The translations under genes were made by a program, and so were the position numbers. From assembly GCA_052067355.1 (NCBI GenBank), contig JBQHQH010000004.1:62001-126000 (forward strand): DNA of 64,000 bases, read 5' to 3'. Numbering within the stretch: position 1 is the first letter of the stretch; each line of letters opens with the position of its first letter. Origin of the DNA: CABMKH01 sp040797625. GTDB taxonomy: Bacteria > Bacillota > Clostridia > Tissierellales > Tissierellaceae. Of the stretch, positions 17,315-26,221 are shown piece by piece. A model generated the notes under the pieces. That model was not told where the DNA came from. It was given only the letters and a program-made list of their open reading frames with translations, and made no database searches.

Positions 17315-17994
17315 GGTCTCACCCTCTCATCTCGCACTACTTTTCCATCTGATATGCTGATAATGCGGTCTGCTTGCAGTGCGATATTTTCGTCATGGGT
17401 GACGAGGAGCAAAGTCTGCCCATATTTTTTATTGCTTTCTTTCAGCAGTTTGATAATCTCATGTCCATTTCGGCTATCCAAACTGCCTGTTGGTTCGTCG
17501 GCAAGCATGACCGCCGGGGCGTTCATCAAAGCGCGTCCTATGGCAACCCGCTGTTGCTGACCGCCCGAAAGCTGATTGGGTAAATGCGTTTTGCGTTCTT
17601 TTAGACCAATCATTTCAAGCAGGTCATTCAGTCGTTCCTCGTTGACCTTCCTCTTATCCATCAGTATAGGCAAAGTGATGTTTTCCACCACATTCAGAGT
17701 GGGAATGAGGTTGTGAAACTGGTAAATCAGCCCGACCTGTCGCCTACGGAAAATGGCGAGTTTTTCATTGCTTTGGGCATATACATCCTGCCCGTCCAAA
17801 TATACCTTTCCGCTTGTTGGTACGTCCACGCCTCCGATGATGTGAAGCAATGTAGATTTGCCGGAACCGGAGGAGCCGATGATTACAGTAAATTCTCCCT
17901 TTTCGATTATAAGCGAAACATGGTCAAGAGCGATAACTTGGTTTTCACCCTTGCCGTAAACCTTGCATAGATTTTCAACTTTTAAAAACTCCAT
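17311..17994 (-). CDS. ABC transporter ATPase (MacB/LolD/BceA type)
   Basis: The 227-aa ATPase has Walker A GSSGSGKST, signature LSGGQQQRVAIGRAL, Walker B VMLADEPTGSLD and switch H in LVTHDE. I chose the ATG at 17994 because GGAGACT precedes it; an in-frame ATG 21 bases upstream has no site. It pairs with the FtsX-type permease, whose gene overlaps by 4 bases. In this class the ATPase drives mechanotransmission and not import. It belongs to the GC-richer block and probably shares control by the adjacent two-component system. Confidence 0.88.
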   Translation of the reverse strand: MEFLKVENLCKVYGKGENQVIALDHVSLIIEKGEFTVIIGSSGSGKSTLLHIIGGVDVPTSGKVYLDGQDVYAQSNEKLAIFRRRQVGLIYQFHNLIPTLNVVENITLPILMDKRKVNEERLNDLLEMIGLKERKTHLPNQLSGGQQQRVAIGRALMNAPAVMLADEPTGSLDSRNGHEIIKLLKESNKKYGQTLLLVTHDENIALQADRIISISDGKVVRDERVRP

Positions 17995-18039
17995 TATGTG
18001 AGTCTCCTTTCTCATGGTTTACCTATATAATAGAACCTT

Positions 18040-18070
18040 CAACTTACATCTCTGTGACTTTTAGGTGAGA
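18040..18070 (-). promoter_or_regulatory. Possible response-regulator operator before the ABC genes
   Basis: The 82-bp gap between the kinase stop and the ABC ATPase start contains two TCAC half-sites 11 bases apart (18054-18057 and 18065-18068, minus strand), the helical spacing preferred by OmpR/PhoB-type regulators. A weak -10 (TATTAT) follows. Suggestive only. Confidence 0.3.
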
Positions 18071-18076
18071 GATTAG

Positions 18077-19066
18077 TCACTTTGGGAAACGAATGGCAAA
18101 TATCGCACCGCCCTGTAGATGATTTTTTGCGGTAATCATCCCTCCCTGCCGTGTTATAATCATCTTGCAGAGAGCTAATCCAATTCCGTATCCTGTAGCG
18201 CCTACATTTTTCCCGCGATGGAACCTGTCAAACAAGCAGGGTAAATCTTCTTTTTCAAAGCCCGCGCCGCTGTCGTGGATGGAAATCTCAGTAAACAGTG
18301 GGTTATCTGTGCAGACAATCTGAATCTTCCCGTTATCACCTACGTTCTCTATGCAATTTTTGAAGATGTTTTGAATTGCTTCCGAAAGCCAACCTGAATC
18401 GCCCTGAATGATCATCCCTTTTGGTGCATCTATTTGCAGATCTATATCGTGCAGTTCCATTGGGATTAGGAATGGACGAAGCGCGGCGCATACAAGAGCA
18501 TTTACATCTATCTGCTCGCTTTGGAACACCACAATGCCCGCATCCAGGCGGGATAATTTCAATAGGGAAGTAAGCAGCCAATCCATCTGTACAAGCAATT
18601 CCTCTGTTTCCCGTATCAATGCTTTCCGTTCATTTTCGTCAGGGTTATTCTTTAACAATGACAGAATAAGATTCACGGATGTGAGAGGGGTGCGAAGTTG
18701 ATGGGCTATATCAGCCAGCGAATCGGCAAGATGTTCCTTTTCTTTTTTCAGGGCGTCATTTTGCTCCCGAATACGCAGCGTCATCTTTGTTATCTCGCTT
18801 TGCAAAATGGAAAGTTCGCCCTCGTCCGATTCACCAATATACAGATGGTCAGCATTATGAAGCACAAGATCGATTTGATTTGAAATCTGCGCAATACTTT
18901 TATATCGAGCTTTGGTAAACACGAAAAATACTGTTCCAAAGGCGGTAGCAGAAGCAATGGCAAGAATTCCAGCTGCCGTATTGATTGCAAATCCCAGCGT
19001 CACAGTGGCAGCAGCTATTAAGGAGAACAAAATAGCAAGCTGCCGAATCTCTCTATTCCGAAACAT
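18077..19066 (-). CDS. Sensor histidine kinase
   Basis: The 329-aa kinase has two adjacent N-terminal helices (about 8-50) with almost no external loop. The HisKA helix holds ADIAHQLRTPLTS (His122), followed by HATPase_c with N box IQNIFKNCIENV, G1 HDSGAGF, F box LFDRFHRG and G2 TGYGIGLALCK. A kinase with so small an external sensor often relies on its partner transporter to detect the signal, as in BceS systems, and this fits the adjacent FtsX-type exporter. The gene overlaps the response regulator by 14 bases. Confidence 0.88.
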   Translation of the reverse strand: MFRNREIRQLAILFSLIAAATVTLGFAINTAAGILAIASATAFGTVFFVFTKARYKSIAQISNQIDLVLHNADHLYIGESDEGELSILQSEITKMTLRIREQNDALKKEKEHLADSLADIAHQLRTPLTSVNLILSLLKNNPDENERKALIRETEELLVQMDWLLTSLLKLSRLDAGIVVFQSEQIDVNALVCAALRPFLIPMELHDIDLQIDAPKGMIIQGDSGWLSEAIQNIFKNCIENVGDNGKIQIVCTDNPLFTEISIHDSGAGFEKEDLPCLFDRFHRGKNVGATGYGIGLALCKMIITRQGGMITAKNHLQGGAIFAIRFPK

Positions 19067-19739
19067 ACCCGCCCCCCAATCTATACCCTGTACCGCGAAC
19101 AGTCAGAATTATTTGCGGGCTTGCTGGGTCGTTCTCTATCTTCTCCCTCAGGCGTTTGATGTACACGGTCAATGTATTGTCATTGACAAACTCACCCGCC
19201 GCGTCCCACAATTCATCAAGCAGACTGCTCCTTGTGATAATACTTTTAGGGTTGTTAATAAACACCAACAACAAGCGGTATTCTAAGGCTGAAAGAAAAA
19301 CTTCGATGCCGTCCTTTTTCACGATGCCTCTTGCCATATCGACATGTAGTCCACAGATTTCAAAAGCCGATGGAGAACGTCCGCTTTTTCGCAGGGCTGT
19401 TCTAATTCGTGCGACTAGTTCACGGGGACGAAAAGGTTTGGTGATATAGTCGTCCGCACCCATGTTCAGCCCGGTAACAACGCTCGCCTCATCACCGGAA
19501 GCCGTCAGAAAGATAACTGGAATATCTTGCGTTTCTTTTATTGCCGTGCAAACCGTAAATCCATTTCCATCAGGCAAAGAAATATCAATCAATGCTAAGT
19601 CAAATTTATTCCCGGCAAGGGAGGCAATGGCTTCACCTCGCGTAGGGGCGTGGGTGACTGTAAATCCCTCCGAATGGAGCAAAAACATAAGGTTTTTAGC
19701 GATTGTCTTATCATCCTCAACCAAAAATATCCTTTTCAT
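19053..19739 (-). CDS. OmpR-family response regulator
   Basis: The 228-aa regulator has a receiver domain with the acidic pair ED(D) near residue 8, phosphoacceptor Asp52 in ALIDISLPDGNG, Thr in FLTASG and Lys in ITKPFRP. A C-terminal winged helix (about 130-225) contains the turn VYIKRLREKIE and the wing VRGTGYRL. It is the cognate partner of the overlapping kinase gene and probably controls the ABC genes downstream. The ATG follows AAAGGATGG, and its start overlaps the small DNA-binding gene. Confidence 0.9.
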   Translation of the reverse strand: MKRIFLVEDDKTIAKNLMFLLHSEGFTVTHAPTRGEAIASLAGNKFDLALIDISLPDGNGFTVCTAIKETQDIPVIFLTASGDEASVVTGLNMGADDYITKPFRPRELVARIRTALRKSGRSPSAFEICGLHVDMARGIVKKDGIEVFLSALEYRLLLVFINNPKSIITRSSLLDELWDAAGEFVNDNTLTVYIKRLREKIENDPASPQIILTVRGTGYRLGGGYVSE

Positions 19740-19930
19740 TTATTTTCACCATCCTTTACTTTACTGCTCCTATATCGTCTATCAACTGGTTTTTCAGCGT
19801 CAGCCAGAACAAGCCATGTATTTCCCATTTTTTTAGCTCCCTTAATCCGCCCAGCAGAGCAATGGTACACTACCATTCTGTCTGTGATTCCCCAACTTTT
19901 CGCTGTTTCTTTTGTCGTTATATACTCCAC
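19736..19930 (-). CDS. Small excisionase/MerR-like DNA-binding protein
   Basis: This 64-aa protein is a single helix-turn-helix of the excisionase (HTH_17) type: MEYITTKETAKSWGITDRMV, then a wing with GRIKGAKKMGNTWLV. I chose the GTG at 19930, preceded by GGAGGTG at 19937-19943, over an ATG 18 bases upstream whose codons would contain that site. It is the first gene of the high-GC block and overlaps the response regulator gene by 4 bases. Such proteins are common on mobile elements; here it may act as an accessory repressor or be a relic of the element that brought the block. Confidence 0.75.
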   Translation of the reverse strand: MEYITTKETAKSWGITDRMVVYHCSAGRIKGAKKMGNTWLVLADAEKPVDRRYRSSKVKDGENK

Positions 19931-19994
19931 GCATAACACCTCCATCATTTTATTATATTTATTTTAATGGAAATATACAAGCTGAGGTATAAAA

Positions 19995-20035
19995 GCAAGT
20001 CAAGACCACCGGCTAAGCTTATGGTCTTGACTTGC
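19995..20035 (-). terminator. Intrinsic terminator of the tmrB-like gene
   Basis: GCAAGTCAAGACCA (19995-20008) pairs with TGGTCTTGACTTGC (20022-20035), a 14-bp perfect stem. On the minus strand a TTTTAT run follows. It insulates the tmrB-like gene from the two-component/ABC block. Confidence 0.8.
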
Positions 20036-20121
20036 AAGTATATTTATATAATATGCTCTATTACAGCCAACAATATGATATGTGTACTCATATCCAAGTA
20101 GATATTGATGAAATCTCTTTA

Positions 20122-20709
20122 TTAGCGTATATGTTTTATTAATGTTATTACTCTATCAATACTTTTTTTCATAAATGTTCTTTTATCTGGTAAAAGAGTT
20201 ACTCCACTTCTTTTTGCAATTTCTTCAACGACATAGTCAATACTTCTATTATCTGTTATAATTTTTTCTTCAGTAATTTCAGTATTAAAAACTTCAATAC
20301 AACGATCAATTTGAGATTTTGCCCAAGTTTCACCTCGTTCAAGTCGTTTGTTCAATCGTTTTAATATGGTTTCTTTATTAGCATATAAAATATAATGTTT
20401 TAAAATTATGCCGTCATCTATAAGCCTTTGGATTATTTCCTCATAGTATTGATGATTATTGATGGTCATGGGTACAATAATTATACCTAAATATTCCCCG
20501 GCAATATATTTTAGCATTTCATAATTAAATGATCGCCATTGTCCATGATCTTGAAAATCAGACTTTTGAATCTCCTTCGGTGTATTATTACGAATAAAAT
20601 ATCCAATATTCTCAGGATCATAGACAAAGGAATTAGGAAGTCTTCTATTTAATTCAAAAGCACATGTCGTTTTTCCAGAACCAAATGCACCATTTAACCA
20701 AATAATCAT
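20122..20709 (-). CDS. tmrB: TmrB-like ATP-binding tunicamycin-resistance protein
   Basis: The 195-aa P-loop protein opens MIIWLNGAFGSGKTTCAFEL with Walker A GAFGSGKT. It matches the Bacillus subtilis TmrB pattern along its length: RRLPNSFVYDPENIGYF, FQDHGQW, IIVPMTINN, KETILKRLNKR, AKSQIDRC and TDNRSIDYV. TmrB is a membrane-associated ATP-binding protein that protects against tunicamycin. The ATG at 20709 was chosen because AAGGAGG stands 7 bases before it; an ATG 24 bases upstream would absorb that site. It is monocistronic, with its own terminator. Confidence 0.85.
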   Translation of the reverse strand: MIIWLNGAFGSGKTTCAFELNRRLPNSFVYDPENIGYFIRNNTPKEIQKSDFQDHGQWRSFNYEMLKYIAGEYLGIIIVPMTINNHQYYEEIIQRLIDDGIILKHYILYANKETILKRLNKRLERGETWAKSQIDRCIEVFNTEITEEKIITDNRSIDYVVEEIAKRSGVTLLPDKRTFMKKSIDRVITLIKHIR

Positions 20710-20838
20710 TTCTATATCCTCCTTCAGATACAATTTTACTTCACATAAAATTACTTATATTCATTGTATACTCTCTCTATTAACCCATCAGGTTATTACT
20801 AAATATATCTCCTCAACTTTTTCTATTTCTTTTCTTCA

Positions 20839-21060
20839 ACATTTTATGAATTTATCCCCCAGAAATTCATAATGGTGCTCTATATTATTAGAGCATTCTC
20901 TGGAGAATTTTTATTATTGCTATAATTAGGTATATTCTCCAATCTCAACATTTGACCTTTTAGGCAGATTACTTATATAGCAAACCATTTTTATATTTTC
21001 ATTTGGATAAAGTTCATTCTTATCTGGTTCAATAATAAGATCATGTGGCTCTGAACCTAT
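20839..21060 (-). pseudogene. Frameshifted Vat/CatB-like acetyltransferase N-terminus
   Basis: Minus-strand translation gives GSEPHDLII, then ELYPNENIKMVCYI, SNVEIGEYT and a stop. Removing one A near 20936 gives YYSNNKNSPENAL, and another shift gives NNIEHHYEFLGDKFIK. Pieced together this follows the N-terminus of Vat/CatB-related hexapeptide O-acetyltransferases (YPNEN...YTYY...HHYEFLGDK). These enzymes acetylate streptogramin A or chloramphenicol. The rest of the gene is absent. The remaining 20710-20838 and 21061-21309 show no gene. Confidence 0.6.
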
Positions 21061-21309
21061 TGTGAGAATTTGATATTCGATTATCTCGCCACATGATTTA
21101 AGCCTACCAATCTGGTTATTTCTCCATTTAGAGGATAATAATGATGTCGCTCTAGGACACTAGCTCCTTGACAGAATAACTTGGTCTTGAAATTTCTCTC
21201 AGAAGTACATTTTGGCATAGCTAAAAATATTTCATTAGTAACAATTCACTCCTCATCCACATAAATATAGGGAATGCAATTCTCTAGAAATTTAGATATT
21301 TTGGTTTAG

Positions 21310-21450
21310 CTAATTACTCTTCTGATACATCCCTAAACTTTTAATATCTTCTTGAGTACACACAAAATACTCCAATATTTCGATATTAATATAGATAGTC
21401 TTATCAGCATCTTTAGTAGGTTTTGATGTAAAAATCAAATCCATAAACAT
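21310..21450 (-). CDS. Short ORF of unknown status (46 aa)
   Basis: The ATG at 21450 (alternative ATG at 21444, with AGAGGT upstream) opens 46 codons ending in TAG. The peptide, with the stretches MDLIFTSKPTKDADKTIYIN and EYFVCTQEDIKSLG, matches no family I know. It lies in a zone of decayed genes just downstream of the alpha/beta hydrolase gene and may be a remnant. Confidence 0.25.
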   Translation of the reverse strand: MFMDLIFTSKPTKDADKTIYINIEILEYFVCTQEDIKSLGMYQKSN

Positions 21451-21469
21451 ACCTCTGTGTTTAATGCTA

Positions 21470-22633
21470 TTAACATTTGATTTGTTCTATCCAATTAATC
21501 ATAGTATCTAAAGTAAGCTTTGTGTTTCCCATATTACAGTGATTACAAGCACTTTCTTTTTCAGTAAAAAGTCTAAAAGTTAAGGATCTTACATTACTTA
21601 AACAATTCAACTCATCCTTAAAAAGTTTATAATTAATAAAATGATCTTTATTTGCTCCTATAATCAATACATCTTGATCAATTAAATGTCCAATATCTTC
21701 TATTTGAAATTCATTTAACTTTACTGCATATTCATAAGGAGACTTTGCATTATAAGCATAAATACCATGCCTGATTCCCCAATCTACTGCAGCATTACTT
21801 TTAGCACCTAAATTGAACATTAAATTAATTATAGGTGCCGCATGAAGCTTCATTAATAACTTTACCAATTTTTGCTCAACAGAAGGCATAGTGCTTAATA
21901 TAACAGAAAAGAAATTAGGAAAAATAGACCATGCTATGACTCTTTTAATCCTTTTTTCATAAGCTGCTGCTCTAGGTGCTAACATTCCACCAAGTGATGC
22001 ACCTATAATAGTAACCTCATTTAGTTTAAAATAATCAATAACTGCAGTTACTGGTTTTTCCCACTTATAAGTAAAATGCTTTCCTTGAATTCGCATAACA
22101 TTACCTTGCCCAGGCCCTTCAAAAAGATATACATCAAAGCCATTTTCAGCAAAATAAAGCATTGCAAAAAATAACTCCTCCATATAAGAATCATTTCCAC
22201 CATGAAATAAAATGGTATCTTTCCTTTTTCCAACAGCTTTTGTATACAATACTGGTAATCTTATATCTTCATAAATCACTTCATATTTAATTACAGTTCC
22301 ATCTTCAAAATATTCTTTATAATATTCATAAAACATATCTACAGCTAATTTATAATACTTTACTTTATCTGGATCATGGTCATACATGAAAAATTCACTC
22401 ATCCTATAATAGGCAATAGCTTCTTTTATTCTTCCTTCATTTTTAGCTTTATCACCTATTCCTATTAATTCTTTTTTCCATGTTGCACTGTCTTTTATTC
22501 TATGAGAAATTTCTTTTAAATCCTCTAAATTACCTTCATTCCACATTATTATACGATTTAATTGAAAATTAAAATTAGGTTCTTCATTTAAAGAATATAA
22601 TCCTTTTTGAAAAGTAATTTTATCCTTCTTCAT
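21470..22633 (-). CDS. Alpha/beta hydrolase (FrsA/DUF1100-like architecture)
   Basis: The 387-aa protein has an N-terminal helical cap of about 115 residues and a C-terminal alpha/beta hydrolase fold. Visible elements are the oxyanion stretch ILFHGGNDSY, FEGPGQG, the nucleophile elbow GASLGG, the acid in LIIGANKDH, and a late His in SACNHCNMGN. Cap plus core of this length resembles FrsA/2,6-dihydropseudooxynicotine-hydrolase-like proteins acting on C-C or ester bonds. GAGGAGAGG precedes the ATG. The AraC gene upstream on the same strand, 176 bases away, probably regulates it. The substrate is unknown. Confidence 0.75.
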   Translation of the reverse strand: MKKDKITFQKGLYSLNEEPNFNFQLNRIIMWNEGNLEDLKEISHRIKDSATWKKELIGIGDKAKNEGRIKEAIAYYRMSEFFMYDHDPDKVKYYKLAVDMFYEYYKEYFEDGTVIKYEVIYEDIRLPVLYTKAVGKRKDTILFHGGNDSYMEELFFAMLYFAENGFDVYLFEGPGQGNVMRIQGKHFTYKWEKPVTAVIDYFKLNEVTIIGASLGGMLAPRAAAYEKRIKRVIAWSIFPNFFSVILSTMPSVEQKLVKLLMKLHAAPIINLMFNLGAKSNAAVDWGIRHGIYAYNAKSPYEYAVKLNEFQIEDIGHLIDQDVLIIGANKDHFINYKLFKDELNCLSNVRSLTFRLFTEKESACNHCNMGNTKLTLDTMINWIEQIKC

Positions 22634-22809
22634 TTTATCCTCTCCTCTATTATAACCTTTAAAGGTATAGTCCTTATTTGTTTCACTATGCCTTCATTAT
22701 AATTGGGAATAGGACATAAAACTTCTAAATAATAGCTAAGTTTTAAATACTTTAGCTGCTATTAATTGATTCTTAGATTCAAATGGAACTTAATTTATAT
22801 TTTTAACTT

Positions 22810-23592
22810 TTATATTTGTACAACTTTTACATCTTTTCTAAATTCATTTGCTGATATTCCAAACATATTTTTATTAGTAGTAGCAAAATGAGAAGGGCTA
22901 TGAAAACCTGCTTTTATAGAAGCTTCTGTAATGTTTTCTCCTGCTAAGATATAGTCATACGCCTTTGCTATCTTCATAATAACTAAAAAGCTACTTAAAG
23001 ATATCTTCGTTTCTTCCTTAAATAAATGGGAAAGTCTACTCTTAGATAAAAACACCCTCTCAGCCACTTCATCTATAATACCTTCTGTAATTTCTTCCCT
23101 CTCTTGAAGCAAAAACAATACTTTTTTAATTCTTTCATCTGTAATATAAGGTTTTTTTGTATCCAACTTACAAACTTTTAATATTCTTTCATAAGTATTA
23201 GAATACTTATTTTCTATTGAATTGTCATCTGTTATATTTACCATATTTTCATTCCAAATCTTTTTAATTTTTTGTACGGTATTTAAAGTCAGATTATGAT
23301 AAAACTTCCCCTTTAAATATTTTTCTTCTATCTCCTTAGCTATATCTGTAGTTTCATCAAATAAATATACTAAAACATCATTTCCATTGTTTTCAATAGT
23401 ATGAAATACATTAGAAGAAATAATAATTCCCCAGCAATTGATTTCTTCATCTTTAACAAAACACTTCATTTCTCCACCTAAGCTAATTAACAAATGCTTT
23501 GCCCAATGCTTGTGTTTCTCCGGCTCATTATAATCAGCTACCAAAAGTACATGATCCATAGAATAAAAAATTTCTGTCATAATTTCACCCAT
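22810..23592 (-). CDS. AraC-family transcriptional regulator
   Basis: The 260-aa regulator has an N-terminal cupin-like half (about 1-90) and a C-terminal AraC domain (about 160-255): VAERVFLSKSRLSHLFKEET and ITEASIKAGFHSPSHFATTN, ending in SANEFR. The ATG at 23592 or the fourth codon after it (MTEIFY) may be the start; neither has a strong ribosome binding site. It lies directly upstream of the alpha/beta hydrolase gene on the same strand, so control of that gene is likely but unproven. Confidence 0.8.
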   Translation of the reverse strand: MGEIMTEIFYSMDHVLLVADYNEPEKHKHWAKHLLISLGGEMKCFVKDEEINCWGIIISSNVFHTIENNGNDVLVYLFDETTDIAKEIEEKYLKGKFYHNLTLNTVQKIKKIWNENMVNITDDNSIENKYSNTYERILKVCKLDTKKPYITDERIKKVLFLLQEREEITEGIIDEVAERVFLSKSRLSHLFKEETKISLSSFLVIMKIAKAYDYILAGENITEASIKAGFHSPSHFATTNKNMFGISANEFRKDVKVVQI

Positions 23593-23711
23593 TTTAACTC
23601 TATAATTTATATTTTGAAAAGATTATTAATTAAATTATACCATAGGTAAATAAAATGAACTTCTTCTTTTTAAATTTACAAAGTTAATAACTACAACTAT
23701 TATTGTCTTAA

Positions 23712-24010
23712 CTAAATAAGATATCTCATTAGTAAAACTGTTTCTCCTTTAAAAACAAGCACCTCAAAAGTAATTATATCTCCAGAATTTAATTGATACT
23801 TGCCAAATTTAAAATAATTTGTCTTAGTTTCACATACTATGCTGAATAAATATCCTTCTTGTTTTAAATCCAATAAAGCTCTTTCTAAGAGCCAATTACC
23901 ATACCCTTTGCCAAATTATTCAGACAATAGATAAATAGAGACTATTTTACCAATTTGACATAGATTTATCCTTGGACTTTCCATAATCAAGGCAGCCAAC
24001 AGAGCTACTA
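23712..24010 (-). pseudogene. GNAT acetyltransferase remnant with an in-frame TAA
   Basis: One minus-strand frame reads INLCQIGKIVSIYLLSE, TAA, then FGKGYGNWLLERALLDLKQE, NYFKFGKYQLNSG and LLMRYLI before its own stop at 23712. The stop falls exactly where Gln or Arg is expected in the acetyl-CoA motif Q/R-x-x-G-x-G/A (here *FGKGYG), so a CAA to TAA change is the simplest explanation. The N-terminal part is missing or merges with the end of the radical SAM gene. GNAT proteins acetylate amines; the substrate is unknown. Confidence 0.6.
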
Positions 24011-25453
24011 TTATATCATATAGCCCATCCAAGCGGATAGCCGTGTTATGCAACTTTCTATCAGAGAAAACTTATAGCCTAAATTTACTATGAAATTATG
24101 TACTATATTTGTTCTAGAGATTAGCAATCTGTTTATAATTGATTTCATAGAATAGAATTCCCTCCTAAACCACATATAACCTTCTAATAATTCTTGCTCT
24201 GTCATGTTTTTAGGCCTAAATGCTACTCTTGTTTTCCCATTGTAATATTTCCAATCCTCAGATATCAGTCTATTTTCTTTTTTAAATTGTTCATACAGTG
24301 GAGTTCTTGGTAGAGGTGTCAATATGCTCACAGTAACTCCGTCTATTCCCAATTTATTACATGCCTCAAGTGTCTCCTTAAATACATCCTTTGTATCAGT
24401 ATCAAAACCAAATATTATTCCTGCTTGAACACAGATCCCATTTCTATGAATCAAATCTATTACTTCTTTGTATCTCTTCACATTATTGATAGATTTATTG
24501 GCACTTCTTAAACTTGCTTCTGAAAATGACTCCAATCCTACAAAAAGATATACACATCCTGATCTTTTAGCTAATTTTAAAAGTTCTTCATCTTCACATC
24601 TCTCAAGTGTAACTTATGCCGCCCACTTTTTATTGGTTTTAGCTAGTTCTTTCATCAATTTCTTTGCATATTCTATATCTCCAAAGAAGTTATCATCCCA
24701 AAACACAAAATATCTTGTATTCATACTCTTTATATCTTCTATAACTTCTCTTATGGGCCGCATCCTAAAACAATCATCATATATCTGTTTCAGATTACAG
24801 TAACTACACCTATAAGGACATCCTCTTGTAGCAAAAACTGCACCTTTCGTGAAATATCTACCTCTTACAAGCTCTCTTCTTGGGATAGGAATTCCTTCCA
24901 ATGAAACTATGCGTTCTCCTTTATATTTTTTCTTAGCTTTATCATTGTAAAAGTCTTCTAAAAATCGAGGCCATATGTCTTCAGCTTCTCCTAATATAAT
25001 ATAGTCACAATAATCTAATGCCTCATCTGGCATTAATGTGGGGTGAGGACCACCTAAAACTACCTTGCATCCCTTATTTCTAAACTTAGTTGCTATATTA
25101 TAACAATGTGAAGCATTTGGGGTATTTACTGTTATAGCTACTAAGTCAAATTTATAACTAAATGGTATCTTCTGATTATATTCATCTACAAGCATAATCT
25201 CATATTTAGACTCATCTATAAATCCTGCTAAATAAGGCATAGTAATCTGAATAAAATTATTAAACTGTCTCTTCCTAAATCTATTTATTTCCTGACTTTC
25301 TGGCGTGATCAGTAATATCTTTTTCTTAATTAATTCCTTATCATCTTTAAATTTTTTCTCTTTATAACTTCTTATATTTCCAATACTTCTCATTAAGGCA
25401 TAGATTAATATTATTAATATAATTATGCTAATAACAGTTAATATTCTTGTCAT
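24011..25453 (-). pseudogene. B12-binding/radical SAM protein split by an in-frame TAA
   Basis: A single frame of 480 codons is interrupted only by TAA at 24614-24616. Before it (279 aa) are an N-terminal helix (about 5-22), a B12-binding-type Rossmann domain with VVLGGPHPTLMPDEA and ILGEAED, and the radical SAM cluster motif GCPYRCSYC. After it the frame continues VTLERCEDEELLKLAKRSGC, LFVGLESFSEASL and GIIFGFDTDT, the normal second half of the barrel. Relatives commonly have WxxQ at the break, so CAA to TAA is likely. ATG codons downstream would not restore a full barrel. The gene is probably inactive unless TAA is read through. Confidence 0.75.
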
Positions 25454-25468
25454 TATTTATTAACTCCT

Positions 25469-25681
25469 TTACTTATCATCCTCTACATACTCCAATATAT
25501 CTCCCGGCTGACATTCTAATACTCTGCATATAGCTTCTAACGTAGTAAATCTAATTGCCTTAGCTTTTCCATTTTTAAGTATAGATATATTTGACATAGT
25601 TATACCTACTTTTTCTGATAGCTCTGTTACACTCATCTTTCTTTTAGCCAACATTATATCTATATTTACTCTTATACTCAT
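25469..25681 (-). CDS. XRE-family regulator (YozG-like)
   Basis: This 70-aa single-domain Cro/CI-type helix-turn-helix protein reads MLAKRKMSVTELSEKVGITM in its first helices, SNISILKNGKAKAIRFTTLE for recognition, and ends CQPGDILEYVEDD. It matches the YozG class, which sits next to DUF2975 membrane proteins (YoaS) as it does here, 9 bases downstream of that gene. The pair probably acts as a regulator and membrane partner, and may bind the palindrome at 26222-26266. Confidence 0.8.
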   Translation of the reverse strand: MSIRVNIDIMLAKRKMSVTELSEKVGITMSNISILKNGKAKAIRFTTLEAICRVLECQPGDILEYVEDDK

Positions 25682-25690
25682 ATCATCACC

Positions 25691-26167
25691 CTATATCGTA
25701 AGTTCATTTTCTTTTTTCATTTCCACTGCCTTTAACAACAATTCCTTTAATATAGTCACAAAAACAGCAATTAAAAATGCTATAAATATAATCAATAATC
25801 CCATAATTAAAAAACCAGGATGTAATGCATTATTCAACAATAAATAGATCATACCTAGAAAATATAGAATTATTTCTCCTATAGAACATAAAACTATGTA
25901 TTCTAAATATCTTATGGAATCTAAACTAAATGCCACATCAATTTCTATTAATTTCAAAAGTTTAAATACACTATATACTGCGATAAAGAAAGGAATTCCC
26001 GTAATATAAATACCTACTATCAATGGTCTATTTAGGTGACTATATTCTGGATATATGTTTTCAAAATAATTTGCCTGTTTTGGCAGCCAATATACACATA
26101 GTAGCAAGACAAATATTGAAATAAGTGTCACCGAAATTCTCAATACATTTAAAGTCCATCTCTTCAT
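25691..26167 (-). CDS. DUF2975 membrane protein (YoaS-like)
   Basis: The 158-aa protein has four predicted helices (about 8-28, 47-68, 91-113, 121-143) and the DUF2975 look, including the loop before a short cytoplasmic tail. The function of this family is not known. Its constant association with a YozG-type regulator suggests that it controls or reports to that protein. AGAGGTGAT precedes the ATG. A palindrome overlaps its putative promoter. Confidence 0.75.
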   Translation of the reverse strand: MKRWTLNVLRISVTLISIFVLLLCVYWLPKQANYFENIYPEYSHLNRPLIVGIYITGIPFFIAVYSVFKLLKLIEIDVAFSLDSIRYLEYIVLCSIGEIILYFLGMIYLLLNNALHPGFLIMGLLIIFIAFLIAVFVTILKELLLKAVEMKKENELTI

Positions 26168-26221
26168 TATTTAAATCACCTCTATATTATTTTACATATA
26201 TGATATATCTTTATTTATCAT

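Noticed and set aside
23712..25453. TAA read as a sense codon (recoding) in the GNAT and radical SAM frames
   Set aside because: TAA ends many intact genes in the window, and no recoding element is visible; mutation explains both cases more simply.
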